Shown here piece after piece: positions 49,730-63,870 of a stretch of 64,000 nucleotides of DNA. Numbering within the stretch: the stretch's first letter is position 1; each line of letters starts with the position of its first letter. This stretch comes from Bombus terrestris (Eukaryota; Arthropoda; Insecta; Hymenoptera; Apidae): NCBI RefSeq assembly GCF_910591885.1, contig NC_063280.1, positions 1,426,001 through 1,490,000 on the forward strand, given 5' to 3'. Under the pieces are notes generated by a model. It saw nothing but the letters and a program-made list of their open reading frames with translations, did not search any database and was not told the DNA's origin. The position numbers and the translations under genes were made by a program.

Positions 49730-52700
49730 AATGTTCGAGTGAACGGTAAATGTCACCCGGGAGCCAAATTTATCGATCTGCGTACACGTATTAATGGATC
49801 AGTATGTGATAACTGTACGTTGGAAATCGGTATGGTTCTTGGAGAGAACGTTTCGCTATTCACTAGGATTCTCCATCTCCGCACCGTGTCAGAGGTTCTC
49901 GTAGAAATATGACGCTACCGCTACGCGCCTTTTTGAGGACAATGACCTCGTGCACCTTGCTTCCTTCCTAGTCTGGTCTGACTTCGTTGCTGGCTTAAGC
50001 GTTTTACTTTTTTTCCCTCGCTCCATCTGCTTGAATAATGAACACGTCTTGAGACTTTATTTCGAAGCATTTCAGTTAGAAGATGTTGAACGAATAATTT
50101 TATTTTTTACCGTTGTTTCGCATTCTACAGGCATTATACGCAGGCGTTTCGCATTATACGCAGTCTTGTTCGCGTATCATGCGGATCTCGTTAGGAAAAT
50201 TACGTATATAGCTTCTAATTCGTACCGTGACATTTACAACGAGAATTTTACGCGATATTTTCAACAACGCCACACAGTATACAACACTGAAGTCATTAGT
50301 AGCGTTCCAACTAGACCGAATGCGGTTTTTGCGGTACTTCAATTTCTATGGATATACGTATACAGACAGCTTTATTTATAGTTCCCAATTTGTCGCATTG
50401 GAGCTAAATCTCTGCATAAACGTACACAGTGATGCGTTATCGTTGAAATAAGATCACGTTTCCTTCTTACACCATTGTTTGCCTAATTCTTATTACCACA
50501 CATTATGTGCAAGTAAATAAGAACTACCAAGACATTTTAATTTAACTATCTCGAATGTATACTTTATTCTTGTCCCGAATATCATTATCTAAGTAATCGT
50601 CAAATAGATCGTTTTCAGTCCACATTTAATTGGAAATTTTATTGTACGTTCTATTGTGATTTCCCTCTCGGGCTGCACGAGTAGTATTAATCAGTGTAGT
50701 GGCTTATAACAATGCATTCCGACATACATAACACTGAAAAATTCTCTTTTATGTTCTCCCCTTCTTCCATCATTCTTTTACTCTGTGTCACTTCTCTGCC
50801 TCAAGAGCAATCCTCTACTCTCGTCGAGTCTACTCCAACGTATCCCTGTGTACAGCCTAACGTAAGAATGAATGGTTAAAGACATTACGAGTTGTAAGTT
50901 CTACACAATTATTATTTTTCCATTCTTACTTAACTATTTCGCCGTAAAATACACGAAACTTCGTTGTCATTCAGTCTTATTTCGAACCGTGTACGTTTCA
51001 TTAAAATCATGCCCTCTGTCTTTGACGATTTATATAACGATCTACTTGCCATTTGCACATTTTATTTTTTTTACTTCTAATTTATTCGCAGACAACCGTG
51101 GTGATTTTCCAACAATCCTATAACAATCTGCGCAAATTATTCCCTTTGAGTCGGCTATGAAAGGTCGACATTTGGTATACCGATACAAACGAGACACCTC
51201 TTTGATCACTAAATTGATTCGATAGAGTAGTGGTAATTAGCACGCAGATCTTAATTCACTTGTTATCGGTTACTTGCCCAACGAGAAGCGTTGGAATTTC
51301 AAATATTTCGAAGGCGCCCTGCGACGATTTTATTTCTATAATAGGTAATTTTCGCGTTAATTGTTAACTTAATGCCTCAATAATTTATCTAATTACGTCG
51401 GATGCACAATTTGAATAATTTGAAGACGACGTTTCTTCTGTATTTTATCGTCCTGTAACACTTTGACTTTCACTTTCTTCAGAAATTTTCTTCCTCCTAT
51501 ACTCCATCGTGTTTTCTTTGTCTCATATTTCGCAAATTATCTTCACCACGAAAGTGGTTACGATAAATTTTTTTCATTCTTCGCATATTTTCATCATCGG
51601 TTGTCGCCTCCGGTTACGCGAATGAACTGTCTCGAATTTGCGATATATCTTTCTCTTTGTTTCCTCGTGATTGGTTGGAATGTTTCGAATAGTTTGTGGT
51701 CGGATCGTGGTGTTGAGTTTCTGGTATAGCGATCGCCATGCAAAACATAGTCTTGTCTATGCGACCCATATTTTGGAGAAAAAATATCGAGACGCGATAA
51801 ATCGATAAAATGAATTTCATTTTGGTTACGACACAATTCCGGATATTATTCCTTGTCCGAACGAATAGTAGCTGTAAACTGTTACATAAAGCTAGTTGTA
51901 TAAATCATCAAAAACAGAGGGTATGATTTTAATAAAACGTGTATGTAAACTAATTTACATTTGAAGTATATTTATAACTGGAAACTCGTCTTTTTGCATC
52001 TCTTAGCGTATACTATATGTTTAGAAAACCACTTCATCGAGTTTGATGTTCAACGTAAGTTACTCCGTCGAAGAATATCAAGTTTTAAGTTTATTTTGAT
52101 CGATAACTCTTACGTATTTCCTGTATCTTCCTCGGATAAGTTAATTAACTATTCAAATTGACGAGATTTCATTTTTGTTGAATAACTCAATTTCATTTTC
52201 TTCGGTTTTCTTTTAATGTGCGCTTTTTCACCATTATAAGATACACATTAAACTGATAGACGACGTTGAAAGCACCATCAAAATTCCGTATTTCTGTTCC
52301 GAGCGTCCCTTTTTAATACGCTCTGTTATGATCTACAAAAAAAAACACCGTGTTTTTACTGAGATTCTTCGTAATCGCGTAATCTGTGTCCTTGTTGGTT
52401 ACAGAAATAAATATATAAGGTTTGAAAGAAAGACTGTTATCCTCTCGTGTTTCGTAGAGTTTAGTGGGAAACCAAGTGTTCTAATGCGAAATAATGGTGG
52501 AATTGAAAAATTGAAGCTGGAAGAACGTGACATTCAAGAACGGGAAATTTTTCGTGGGGTTAGGTTGGGGTCGATACCTTGTTATCGGAAAGCACTAGTC
52601 ATTCTGATAAAACGGTATGGCGGATATCGAGATAAATTACAAAACAGCGGCGCCGTCTCGACCGGTATGATTTTCGCAAAAACATATGGCGATGTGCTTT

Positions 52701-53960
52701 ATATTTGTTGCAGCAATAGGACACAACTTTTGTCGTAAATTCTTCACGTCGCGAACAAAAGCATAAAGCGAATGATATCGATTTCTACGAGAAATACACC
52801 TATTTTTTCCCCTATCTTTCTTATTAAAAAAGAAAAAGAGTCCCTCGAAAGAGGCGCAATTATGCTTCATCCCTTATCAAGTGTTCGCTTAGATCTTATT
52901 ATTTCCTTCTCATCTGTCGCGTATTTTGCGCTTCTCCGCTGATACCTTCGTGTCATCGATATACAAAGTTTCAGTGCAAGCTACACAGGAATAGGGAAAT
53001 GTATAAATCGAGCCAGCGATTTGCCGCGAAGGGCGGCTGAAAGACGCGGAAGAAAAATGTGTGCTTGACGAAGTGGAAAAGCCTTGACGGAAAATTCACT
53101 GTCTTTTTTTAAACGGGCTCGCGTATTCACTCTCGTCTTTTCTCCTACACCTACACCCTGCAAAAACGTTAGATTGGGACAACTTGTTTAATGACCGAGC
53201 TTTGAAAATCTCGCAGCATTTCCTGAATGTGGAAGATTATATATTTTCTCTCTTTCTGTATACGTAATATGTATATATTACTTCTTTGATACATTTTACT
53301 TCGTTTCAGCGAATCTTTTAACTATGAGAGAGAAATCGCAGTTCTTTGCTTTTTTTAAGGAATTTATAACTTCCGCCTTATTTGTCCTGTTACTTGAAGG
53401 TAGGGTGATTGCTGTGGACGGGACGACGCAGAAAATTGCATATTTTTCAATGTTAAGATGGATTAGCGGTCGAACATATTTCGTAAGTTGACAAGGATGT
53501 TCAGCGAGGGTATTACCAAAAGGAACATGAACAATGAAATATAAAAAGAATTCGGAAAACAAGAAAAGAGTTAAATCCGTGTAGCACAAGCGTTCGTGAT
53601 CTCGTGACAACGAGTGAGAGTCCCCCACAGAGCAATAAAGAGCAGCTTGTCATTTTGCACTTTTTAGAGCGCGCATTCAAAGCGGAAAAAGATTGTGTCG
53701 GATTAATCCGCGATTTCTGTGTGACGTTAAAAGAGAGCAACAATGAAAATTCGGACGACGATGTATGTTCGAGTTTAATAGAAAAATCTCGTTGCTGAAG
53801 CATGTTTTTTGGTAATGAGTCGTTGGTCATTTTTCTGTACTCGTACGCTGTGCGTATGAAATTTCGTGATCAAGAGTCTCCGAGCCTCGAGTTCCAAGCG
53901 CTTCACTTCTCACGCCAACAATAAAGGTCGTGATCGATTCTCGTTAACCATCGTAGCAAT
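49730..53960. other. no gene recognised
   Basis: Moderately AT-rich, with several 80-140-codon frames on + (49950-50381, 52328-52738). Composition is F, Y, L and I rich, without domains or splice pairs. A 64-codon frame at 53604-53798 (+) is more hydrophilic but has no ATG. A short direct repeat gcattatacgcag occurs at 50131-50143 and 50151-50163. Confidence 0.4.
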
Positions 53961-53964
53961 AATC

Positions 53965-54137
53965 ATGTACAATAGACGTTTTACCGTTGATAAAGAGGAT
54001 CCAGAAGAGGAGCAAGATATTTTCGAGGACGACGAAAAGAGGCATTCGTCCTTTCAACTTCTTGTACATCAGTTGCACATGTTGTTCGATAACCAGTACA
54101 TCGGTGACGAATTTAAAGAGACGTCGATTCTTTGCGC
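53965..54137 (+). CDS. possible exon, unknown
   Basis: An ATG at 53965 opens 57 codons to a strong GC|GTGAGT donor. The peptide is protein-like: MYNRRFTVDKEDPEEEQDIF, then FQLLVHQLHMLFDNQYIGDE. There is a CGTAG possible acceptor shortly upstream, so the ATG may be internal. Its phase does not fit the exon candidate at 54370 read from its own ATG; it would fit the alternative acceptor at 54395. Not recognised. Confidence 0.3.
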
Positions 54138-54369
54138 GTGAGTGAATCGCGTTTTTCAAAATAGACACCCGTCGCTTTCACAAGAATATACATATATAAA
54201 TATTTGTATGCAAATTAAATGAAAGACTGTGTTCGAAATGTGCATCGTGAAAAGAGGAAAAATTTTCAATGAAATTTTGCCATACCCATTCTTGATCAAC
54301 GAAAATTGTGAAGAATGGATGGTGCAAAATACTCGTCGCGTTGTTACATTTAAGACGCGTTATCTTCAG

Positions 54370-54484
54370 TCTTAATGGAATTGTGTGAAATTCAGAGTCC
54401 CCGACAATACTCCAAGATTTCGGAGAAATGGACAATGTTCAAACACGGAATTGGCGAATACGGAAAGAACGTGAAGCGTGTCAG
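54370..54484 (+). CDS. possible exon, unknown
   Basis: Flanked by a good acceptor (TTATCTTCAG) and an excellent donor (CAG|GTAAGT). The frame from ATG 54375 reads MELCEIQSPRQYSKISEKW, then FKHGIGEYGKNVKRV. A second acceptor at 54395 would place the segment in a different frame that stops before the donor. All three frames are partly open, so the coding register is uncertain. Confidence 0.3.
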
Positions 54485-54489
54485 GTAAG

Positions 54490-57400
54490 TCGTTCAGAAA
54501 CATTCACGAACGAGTGTTAAACCTTTAAACTTTTATTTTTTTCAAAGAAAGTTGTCTCCTTTTACAATATAATGATAAAAAGTTGCAATTCATATTACAC
54601 GTTATACACAAGTGTAGAATTACAATTAGATATTACAAATTGTAATTACAAATTGAAATTACATTGCGACGCGGTTCTTTTTCTATCAAACGATAACAAC
54701 GATGACCATACATCAAACAATATAGGATAATTTGTTCCTATTCGTGCAGAACTCGAAATTGCAATAAATTATAAAGTTGGGCGCTCGTAATTCTTCAACA
54801 ACAATAACAACAACAACGATAAAGTTGTTCTAGATAAAAGCAATTTCCTTCCAGTCAAAAAAAGGAAAGGCGGACCGCCTTGACCTCGTTCTACTTTTTT
54901 TATAACACGTTGCACACGTTGCACAGCTTCTCTGCTAGACGTAGGCACCTTGGAAAGACGAATCCCCACCTTCGTTTCTTCTTTCCTCGTTCTTTGCCAA
55001 AAGCCTTGTCGACCTCTCGAGGGCGACGACCCGGTTATCTATTAACCAGCGGATTTATTCCCCTTTCCACCTTTTCGTTTTAGACCAGGATACTAAATAG
55101 AAGATTGTAAAAAATGTTACTCATTCGCGGTATGAATGAATACAATTTACTTCCTTATTTCACTTTCATACTGAAGAAGCGCATTGTATTTCTATGTTTT
55201 TATCAATGAATATTTTAACCACTAAATGCATTACATACGATCTGCATCGTGAGTAATGCTACAATTGCAACGAATAATATATCATCGATTGCCTTTGATA
55301 AAGAAAACAAGATTAATAATTATTTATTATTTTGCTACTTTGTTTTGCTACTTGTATTTGTTCTGTTTGATCTGTGGAATGTGGGATTTAGAAATCTTAT
55401 TCCGAAGAATTTACCGCGCGCTGTTTACTACAATCCTGCCCTTATTTTCGCAACGTACACGAGGTGCTTTACCAGGCTGTTGGACAATGCTACCAGCTAA
55501 TAAACTTAATGACTCTATAGCCAGCGATGGTAATTATAAAGGCAACAACAATTTAGTTGGCAATAAAACGTAGGACGAGAACAAAAGCAACACAACAAAC
55601 GATTTATTTTCCGAAATTGTTTATGTCCGGCAAACTGTGTTTTCCTCTGTTATTCTGTATTTATCACGATCGAATTTGCGTGATGCACCATGAAAACGTG
55701 TTTTTATCAAGCAACGCGAAGTATTAGGACAAACATCGCACACCCGGAAAACAAATACTTATCCCTGTGGCATTACTTGCTCATCCTTCGTTTGGTAAAC
55801 ACGTTTCCATCGTTGGACAATCGTGTTCGCGATTGTGTTAAATAATTTACACGATCAAACCCAGGGTCAAAGTTAAAATACCTGAATTTACCAGTTATTC
55901 CTTGTGCGATGTATGCACGTTAAATTCCTTGAGTTTTTAATACTTTTTTCACAGCGCTAAGTGATGCATACGAACACGAGCTTCCATTATAAACGATCTA
56001 CGATAGGAAAAGCTGTTTGCAGATAACGTGAATCGATTTGATTTACAATTGTATCGCGATAATTGAGAGAAGATGCAGATTCTACTAGATAATTTTGCAT
56101 AGTAGTTATTACACACGATTATTATTATGCATCTCGAACATGTGATCCAAATAATGGAAGGATTATTCGTATTTGTACATAGTATTAGAATGTCAGTGCA
56201 GTGTATGTTAATTAAAATCAATAAAGTGCAGTAGAATAATGTTGAATTTTATGAAAAGTCTGTGCTAAACTAGCTTTCGAAGGAAGTTGATACATGAATA
56301 GCAACTATTATTATGTAAATATTCGTGAAGTTAGTCGTTCCAGGTCTTCTGTAGAAAATTATAAGCCGTATCATTTTGTAAGGCTAGGCTGTGTCCCATT
56401 ATTTCTATGCGTCATTAAATTCGTTTAATTCGCCCGTGTACAAAACTTTTCTTAGTAATATTTTCATTCGTCTAATTAAAAATAACGATATGTAATTTAA
56501 ATAGTAATATCTAATGCCGTAAAAGAATTTTAACGTTTGATACACGAATTTTATGAAACTTTTCCGGGTGACGCTTTGTTACACTATAATTAAATTCAAA
56601 GTTAATGACGTAAAACTCGATATATGTATAAAACTCTCCGTTTCATAATTCTAGCTTTTGAAGTACGTTTTACATTTTATTCGAACATGATATACATTTA
56701 AGGTATGTGTTAGTTTCAAAAGTCATGAGTTAGTTTCTCGTGTCTATCACGAAGAAAAGTCACTAAACAAGCCTAATTAAGAATCGCATTAAAACATTAC
56801 GAAAGCAACTATGCTACTTATAATAACTTCAGCGCTATCTTGTTATGTTTGGAACGTGCTGTATTAAACAAGGGAAGCTTTTACCAATTTAATCCAAAAC
56901 CGTCAACGAAGAGATTATGTTGTAGTACCTGCATCGTCTACTCGTGATAGTTGTTCATTCACAATATAACTTGTGTTTTACATAAATTTATACAACAGCC
57001 CGAAGCAAAGTACAAGTTCTCACGCATAAATGGATTTATGATCCTTAACTTAATTCCGATATAACTTATCCATAATTATCGAACGTTTAACAGGGTGTAT
57101 TTTAGAGAGATTTTATTGTACTTTTAGTTAATTAGCTTCGGGTGCAATGACCAGACTATCAACCGAGAGCTAGAAATATTTTTGTGCCGCCAATCAGGTT
57201 AATAACGTTTCGTTCGACTGGCGTAGCGCGGGCAAGAATCCTGCACACAAACGTATCTGACTCACGTGTGTACACATACACGTCTATGAGCAATCTCATT
57301 AAAGGAACCAATTGTTTCCAACTCATATTCAAAGTTGCATTCAAGCGTGTAGACTAGAGCGCACCATAGTTTTCCGTTTTACACGTCAATTCCTTCCACT

Positions 57401-60400
57401 TTCCACGAAAATGAATGGGAGGATGTCACCGACGTTGGGAAAACAAAATTATCGTCGTTGGACGATGCTTCCTTAGTGAGTAGAAAGCCGGTTTTTAAGC
57501 TTCTCTTTCAATTCCGCGGGTTACTATCCCCTACCCTTTTCCTTTGAAAAATTTTAGAGACGCCGTTATTGTGGTGTACTTTTACAATATACGCTACAGA
57601 ATGAATGAAGTACTTACTCCTTTCAACACTGATAATGATTTTGGTCGCTTATAAATATTGCATACTTTGTACTGGAATATAATCTTTCTAAAAAAAAAGG
57701 AAAGAAAAAAAGAAAAAACAATACTGTGGAACTGTGGAACATTAAAACTTGAGGAGTGTCGTATTCCTTTTGAATTGTGTACCGTAGTGATCTTTCTTAT
57801 TCTTTCGCTTTTACGAATTGCAAAGATGTATAATTCGTTCATTCTAAGAGAGATTCTGCTTTTTCGATTTTATGATTCAACCGCTGCGTTACCACAAATT
57901 ATTTTTCTTCGATATCAGAATGCTTCTCATCAAAGGAGAAGGATAAAGACCGAGAACGTTGAGACAAATATATCAGCCATTAGGACCAACAATATTGTAT
58001 TTTGTATTCGGATTACCTGTCAACAATTTTTTTGAACTATTACAATTTCCAACGATTATATTAAAGCATTATATGAACCATCGATATATTTATCGTTACA
58101 TGGCCGTATTACAATATTATTACATCGTTCCGTGTATTTATTACATTCGTCTGGCTGTATGACATTGAGACATTAACGAGTTTTATGAAATTCTTTCGTC
58201 ACTCGTATTTATAGATTTATGATAGTTAACATTGTATTTAATATTTTCCTTGATCGTTAAATAATATAATCGGCGCATTTAAATGGAATTATATTAAAAG
58301 TGATATAAATCAAAGTGATTCTATCGGTAATGCAGTGAGTGTTAAATGTTAACGTCGTTTCACTTAGGTACTCGACGATTATGCGCATAAACGTTTGACT
58401 AGGAGAATATCACCTTTAGCAAGTATTCCTTATAAGTCCAGACACAACCAATTTCAATTATACTGGGTAATCTTCGCCGCCGCGAGTCTCAAGTTACCGC
58501 GAACAGTGCAAACTTGTAGACAAAGCTCGCAACATAGGATCGTCATACTACTACGTGTCGTTCCGTGAAGGTGTATTGTAGAACATAGAATTATGAAACT
58601 TCCCTTCCCACTTTCACTCGTTGAATGAATTGAACATTCGCCTTTGTCCTTTCTTCGATGCAGTTTTTCCGTGTGAAACCGGCGTGAAGCGTGCTATTTG
58701 CATTCATTTAATATCGCCGTTTTGTGTTTATTACTTTTTGTATTCTCGAGCTTTATGGAAACGGCCGGTTCTTTGGAAACATTAAAGCACATTTCCTATA
58801 ATTGCGTAAAAACTTGTGCTCTTTGTCCCCATAATGCATTTAAATAGAATCGCATCATTAATTCCGTAATTTTACATTTATTTCGTGTTCCCATTAAATT
58901 TCCGACTAGTAATGAGGTCACGCGGTACTTATAATAAAAATTGCGTTGGATATCGATGAAAGAACCGTCGATTATGATTTCACCAGATCGATAGAATCTA
59001 GATATCACGCGATCATACAAACTTTTATAAATTTCGCTATTAATATTCGTCTTTCTCTTTTAACGTGAAAATATTATTTTTTATAGAAATATAAGACTAA
59101 GATGCAATACTGTAGTTGGTTATATACGTTCATATATTTTTAGAGCTGTTAAGAGCTGTCTATAAATGCTTGCATTCTCGGCATCTCTGAGCTTTTCTCA
59201 TTTTGAATGCCTCGCGAGCTTCGGCGTTCATATAATTACATGCACGACGTGTACCTATTACGACAGAAACAATTTTCTTCCGCGATTACTTGCAATAATT
59301 TCGGTACTCATTATCTTCGCCTAGAGCTTTACGTTGCATGCTTCATATAACACCCATACTTAGTATCAAATAATCGTATGCAGTGGTAAGCAAAACTCGC
59401 TCCTAGCGGCACACGTTCGTGGAATACTAAAGAGGATTCGCTTATTAATTCTCAAAAGAATTTGACCGTTATTCCAGTCAGTTAGATTTTACTTTTGTTT
59501 TAAATGTTAAGTTTTGAATGCTACGTCGCAATAAACCACTTAACAAATAAATTTTTCAGACAAAATTTAGTCTTAATGTTCAGTTTGATTAATACAATTC
59601 CCACAAGTTTGATTAAAATCTTTTCATAACATTCATTCTAATTTTAAACCGAAAGTTGTTACGTAATAAGAAAATAACGAACCTTCGAAAGTTTATGAAT
59701 GACTTGCAAAAATATAACGTTTCGTTAGATCCCATAATGCATAGTTTTCTCTAAATATATTCTTCAAGAGGAAGAGTGGCAGCGTGGTAGGTACGTGGTA
59801 ATTTTGTTTTTATCTTTAATTTCATTTATAAAGCGTCAAACGACCTGCCAATTCCCAGTTTAACGAAGCTAAACTTATGACAGCATCGCGATAGGAGAGG
59901 GGGTGTAGAGAAGAAATGTACGACGCGACGAAGAAAATTGATTTACGATATCCCGATAGTGTCGATGGGCTCTCATATCGGATATTGCACGACACGATGT
60001 TCAGGGATAAAAAGCCCTGTTGCTGGTTACAAACGAAAACATAAGGAACATTAGATATCGATAATGTCTACGTATCTGTACGACTCAATTTAATTTTTCG
60101 TCTTGATGACATCATTTGCTATCGTACGGAATTTCATTTACGTCCGCCCTTGCGCTATCTAATTTGGAAACTTAATAGCGGTTAGTTGTTTCCTTGAGTT
60201 TTGACTACATTGTTTCGTATCCCACATGAAATACCAAGCCTTCCACTGAAACTTTCGTTTCAATCGTTTCCATCTCTTTTCTCTTCTTCTTTAATCTACC
60301 GCTATGGCAAGCATACAGATTGTTTCTCATTTCAACAGAAGTTTACGAATCTTATAACCTTTCTGTTATTTCTTGGTAGAACATCTGAAAATTTAAAATT

Positions 60401-61440
60401 TTCCCTATTTTCTTCCCTAGATCCTTTCATTGATTCCAATTTTATCCATATACGAACACGGGATACTACTATAGAAGACTTTGCAAGTGGACGTACTATC
60501 TGAGAAACGCAATGGCACGAATGTAATGAGTCGTTCGACTGCAACAGAGATGTACCAATGTTGAAAGTTTCGGAACACATTTACAGTATTCGGCTGGCAT
60601 ACGTTTAGTCAGCGATATGGCAGTTTCGGTTCCTCGCACAAGTTCTATCAACAATTCGATGACATTACAAACTTCTGTTGCATCTCATTTGAAGTCATGC
60701 GAAACGGGAGTTATTGCAAAATTTAAAAGCGTCTCTCTCTATTCGAAATATTCTTCCTCTGTGCCTGTATACCGTATAAGTCAGTTTAATATCTGCCGCC
60801 CATTATCAGACATTTAAAAACTGTGTCGACGCCAGAAAGGGAAATAAATTTTTCCTCGGCGTAGCATTTAAATTGAAACAATAAATTGTTCCATATTGTA
60901 TTGAAATGACGCAATTCATGATGAAATTTTCGTTCCTTATCGAAACTTTTTAACGGCAAAGTGAGATCTGATAAATCTGACAATGCTATTGGACATATTA
61001 ACCTGACTAAAATGTGCAATTTCATTACTACATACTGTTTGTTAATTTTTCAATAAAATAAAGAAAACACGCTAAAATCAAATTTCTGTCTTGGGACCAC
61101 ATAATATTCGTTTCATAATGTTTCATGATAAATCGTCTTTTTTGCACTGCAAATTTTAATAAATTTCTCATTCCTTGTCAATATTTTTAACAATAAACCG
61201 ATTTCATAAATTTGTAATATTTGTATTATTGGACATGTCACTTATATATCATTTCATTATTCTATGTTTGACAACTAATTACCTAATGAAATAAACGAAA
61301 CACATTTAGATCCAATCTTCCTCTAACCGCATAATATATATCTACTAGAGTAATTCCACAATAGTTAATAACTAGCTTCAGGCAAGGTATCCAGTTAGTA
61401 ACTAGCTTTTAACCGTATATCTTCTTATAAGTCCGCATAA
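54490..61440. other. no gene recognised
   Basis: AT-rich; frames such as 55249-55573 and 57658-58035 (+) are hydrophobic and uninformative. A 66-codon frame at 60617-60817 (+) is Ser-rich but isolated. Confidence 0.45.
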
Positions 61441-61445
61441 GTTTC

Positions 61446-61817
61446 CTATAAAGTCTCCGCTTGGGGTATCAGTTTCCCGCAGGTGTCGTCGAAGGCACCA
61501 GGGAAACTAAATCGACGTGCACAAAGTTCACGGTAGATATCACCAGCTAAAACAACTGCGTACATACAAGCCGTCCATTTTAAGCTTGTTCGTTTGTATC
61601 TCGACAGCTCGTACTCGCTTGCAAATGGCTCTCGCATCGAGCGATACATTGGGATGCTAACAACGCGGTTCGCTGCTGTCACCGGGAAACCTATCCCGCG
61701 AAACGTGCTAATCCATACATGATACGATATACTCCTCCTTAAATTATATTCGATAGGTTGCCTTAAACATATCAGAGTGTCAATCCATTTCCCCAAATTT
61801 ATCATCATGCGTATCAT
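61446..61817 (-). CDS. 123-codon ORF in a GC pocket, doubtful
   Basis: A single open frame on the minus strand (begins MIRMMINLGKWIDTL; ends DDTCGKLIPQAETL) coincides with a pocket of higher G+C in AT-rich DNA. Composition is balanced, but there are no recognised motifs, signal peptide or splice partner. It may be a regulatory pocket rather than a gene. Confidence 0.2.
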   Translation of the reverse strand: MIRMMINLGKWIDTLICLRQPIEYNLRRSISYHVWISTFRGIGFPVTAANRVVSIPMYRSMREPFASEYELSRYKRTSLKWTACMYAVVLAGDIYRELCARRFSFPGAFDDTCGKLIPQAETL

Positions 61818-61849
61818 CGAGACAAAGCAACGTCCGCATAGTTTTATAT

Positions 61850-63380
61850 TATGTAATAAAACAAAAAAAAAAAAATATCGTGATCGTGACGTCTTGACAG
61901 TACAGGCATGAAATCTATTACACTATTGGATATATTACACACATAAACAATTGGAATACATTTTCGCACGTGATTACATCGCCAAGACTTTTCATTTACA
62001 CAAAACTACGCAACAAAAGAACTATCACATTTATTAGCGTTACCTTGGCAACGTAATTTAATACAGTGATTTTCTAGTTTACGAACGAACAAGACGCACT
62101 GCTTCTTCGGATATGACTGCTAAGAAGAAAGACGAAATCGAACGAACGACATTTCATGGTGCGATACTATAAAATGTATTTTATCTCCTTTAACGGAAAT
62201 GCTTCGATCTATTCGTCAAGAATCGTCATTATTTTAGATTATTGCCATAGGTTCCTCGCGATTTTTCTTACAGAAGAAAGAAAAGTACGTGGAATTTGCA
62301 AACGTTCTAAACTTGATTTTATATCTAACCTCTTGGCTCGAATACTCCGGTATGCATCTTTTCTAGGATAATTGAAAATCTACTCCTGTGGCTTTTCTAT
62401 GGTTGTCGAAGTGCTTCCGCTTCTTCCTCTTTCTTCTTTGCTTCACTCCTTCAAGCATCGAAAATGCGAATTATGTATGCATCCTATCCTCAACGCTGAT
62501 ACTCGGCGCATCGTAGAAAGACCTATGTCATCTACGTACATGTGACATAATGTAACATCAGTAGAATTCCACATCAAAGACATTGTCACAATATTCTGTG
62601 TAATAAAATAAATCAAACTGCGCGAGATTTCGCATTTAATTTTAATAATTTTACTCTCCCGATGGACTTTGTACTTCAAATCTCGTGCTCATATACGTCA
62701 AACGTACAATTTCGTGTGGTAGATAAAGAGCAAGTTATAATAGTCGAAGACAATGATCGAAATAGCCAATATGCGATGTTCGGAAGGACTTGATTGAAAA
62801 ATGCCAGGTCGATACCATTCGTTCGACTATAAACCGTCCAATATTATGGCCGATACAAAGTTTTATGGTTTACTGTGCATTCCATAGGGAAATCATCCGG
62901 GAAATTACACAACGGAATTTCAACCAACTTTGAGCGGCTATCAGCATGATCTCGCATAGAGGATTTGTCGGGTTACGTGATTAATTAATCTCTCAGACGT
63001 TAGAAGAAGGATTACCAAGATCGATCATTAATATTATCTATATCCTGTCGTACATACATTTGTCGTGCGCAACCATTTCTACCGATAGGTCGTTACGATA
63101 GATTACAAACTTAGATTTAACAAATTGTTTAAACTTGGTGACGACATTTAAATACCAGTCTGATAGATATCAGTCTGCATAAACTAACAAACTCTATATT
63201 CTATATGATATCTTTATTATATCATCATTACATAACACAAATAGCATTCATTGTTTGATCGTGTACAGCTTGTTATGCAACTCGTAATTACGTAATTTAC
63301 CATAAAGGAGTGTTCGCTACCCTCGATGCGAATTCGTTGAACGATATTCAACGATAAAATGATACAGAGGGTGTAGAGAA
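61850..63380. other. no gene recognised
   Basis: AT-rich, starting with a 13-base A run near 61862-61875; no coding signal. Confidence 0.5.
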
Positions 63381-63870
63381 AATTTGCATGGAGCTCCGAA
63401 GACTCGGGTACAATATCGTGACCCTCGAAAATCCGGCGTAATTCGATGACGTCCGGAGCTTTAAGAGCTTTGGAGCGGGCAATCCCTCGTCTTCACTAGC
63501 ATTTTCCTTTCTTCGGAGTCCAGGTAACCACCCGATGTTGACTTAACGCCGTCCCCGTTGTATTTATCTGACTACGAACACGAGTGCCAGCGGATAATGC
63601 CAACATTGTGTATTCACGTGGAATATTGCTCACATTTATACGCGACCGTGGCTCGTTCTCACGTATGCAAACTGCGAATATACGCGGATACGCGTCTGCT
63701 TGTATCTTGTCGTGCCATCTGAAAGTCTTGAAAAGTGCCACTTCGTACTCGCTGAGACGATATTCTTTGCGGATCTTCCAGAGGGAAATATCCAACGCGA
63801 GCGAACTGCTCGTTGGAATAATAACCACCGACACGACGAGCGTAAAGGAGAGTGATTAAACGTTCTATAG
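63380..63870. promoter_or_regulatory. GC-richer pocket at the window edge
   Basis: Overlapping frames are open on both strands (63496-63834 on -, 63584-63859 on +). That is the usual behaviour of GC-rich non-coding pockets. It could be a promoter or enhancer, or an exon of a gene lying beyond the window. Confidence 0.2.
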
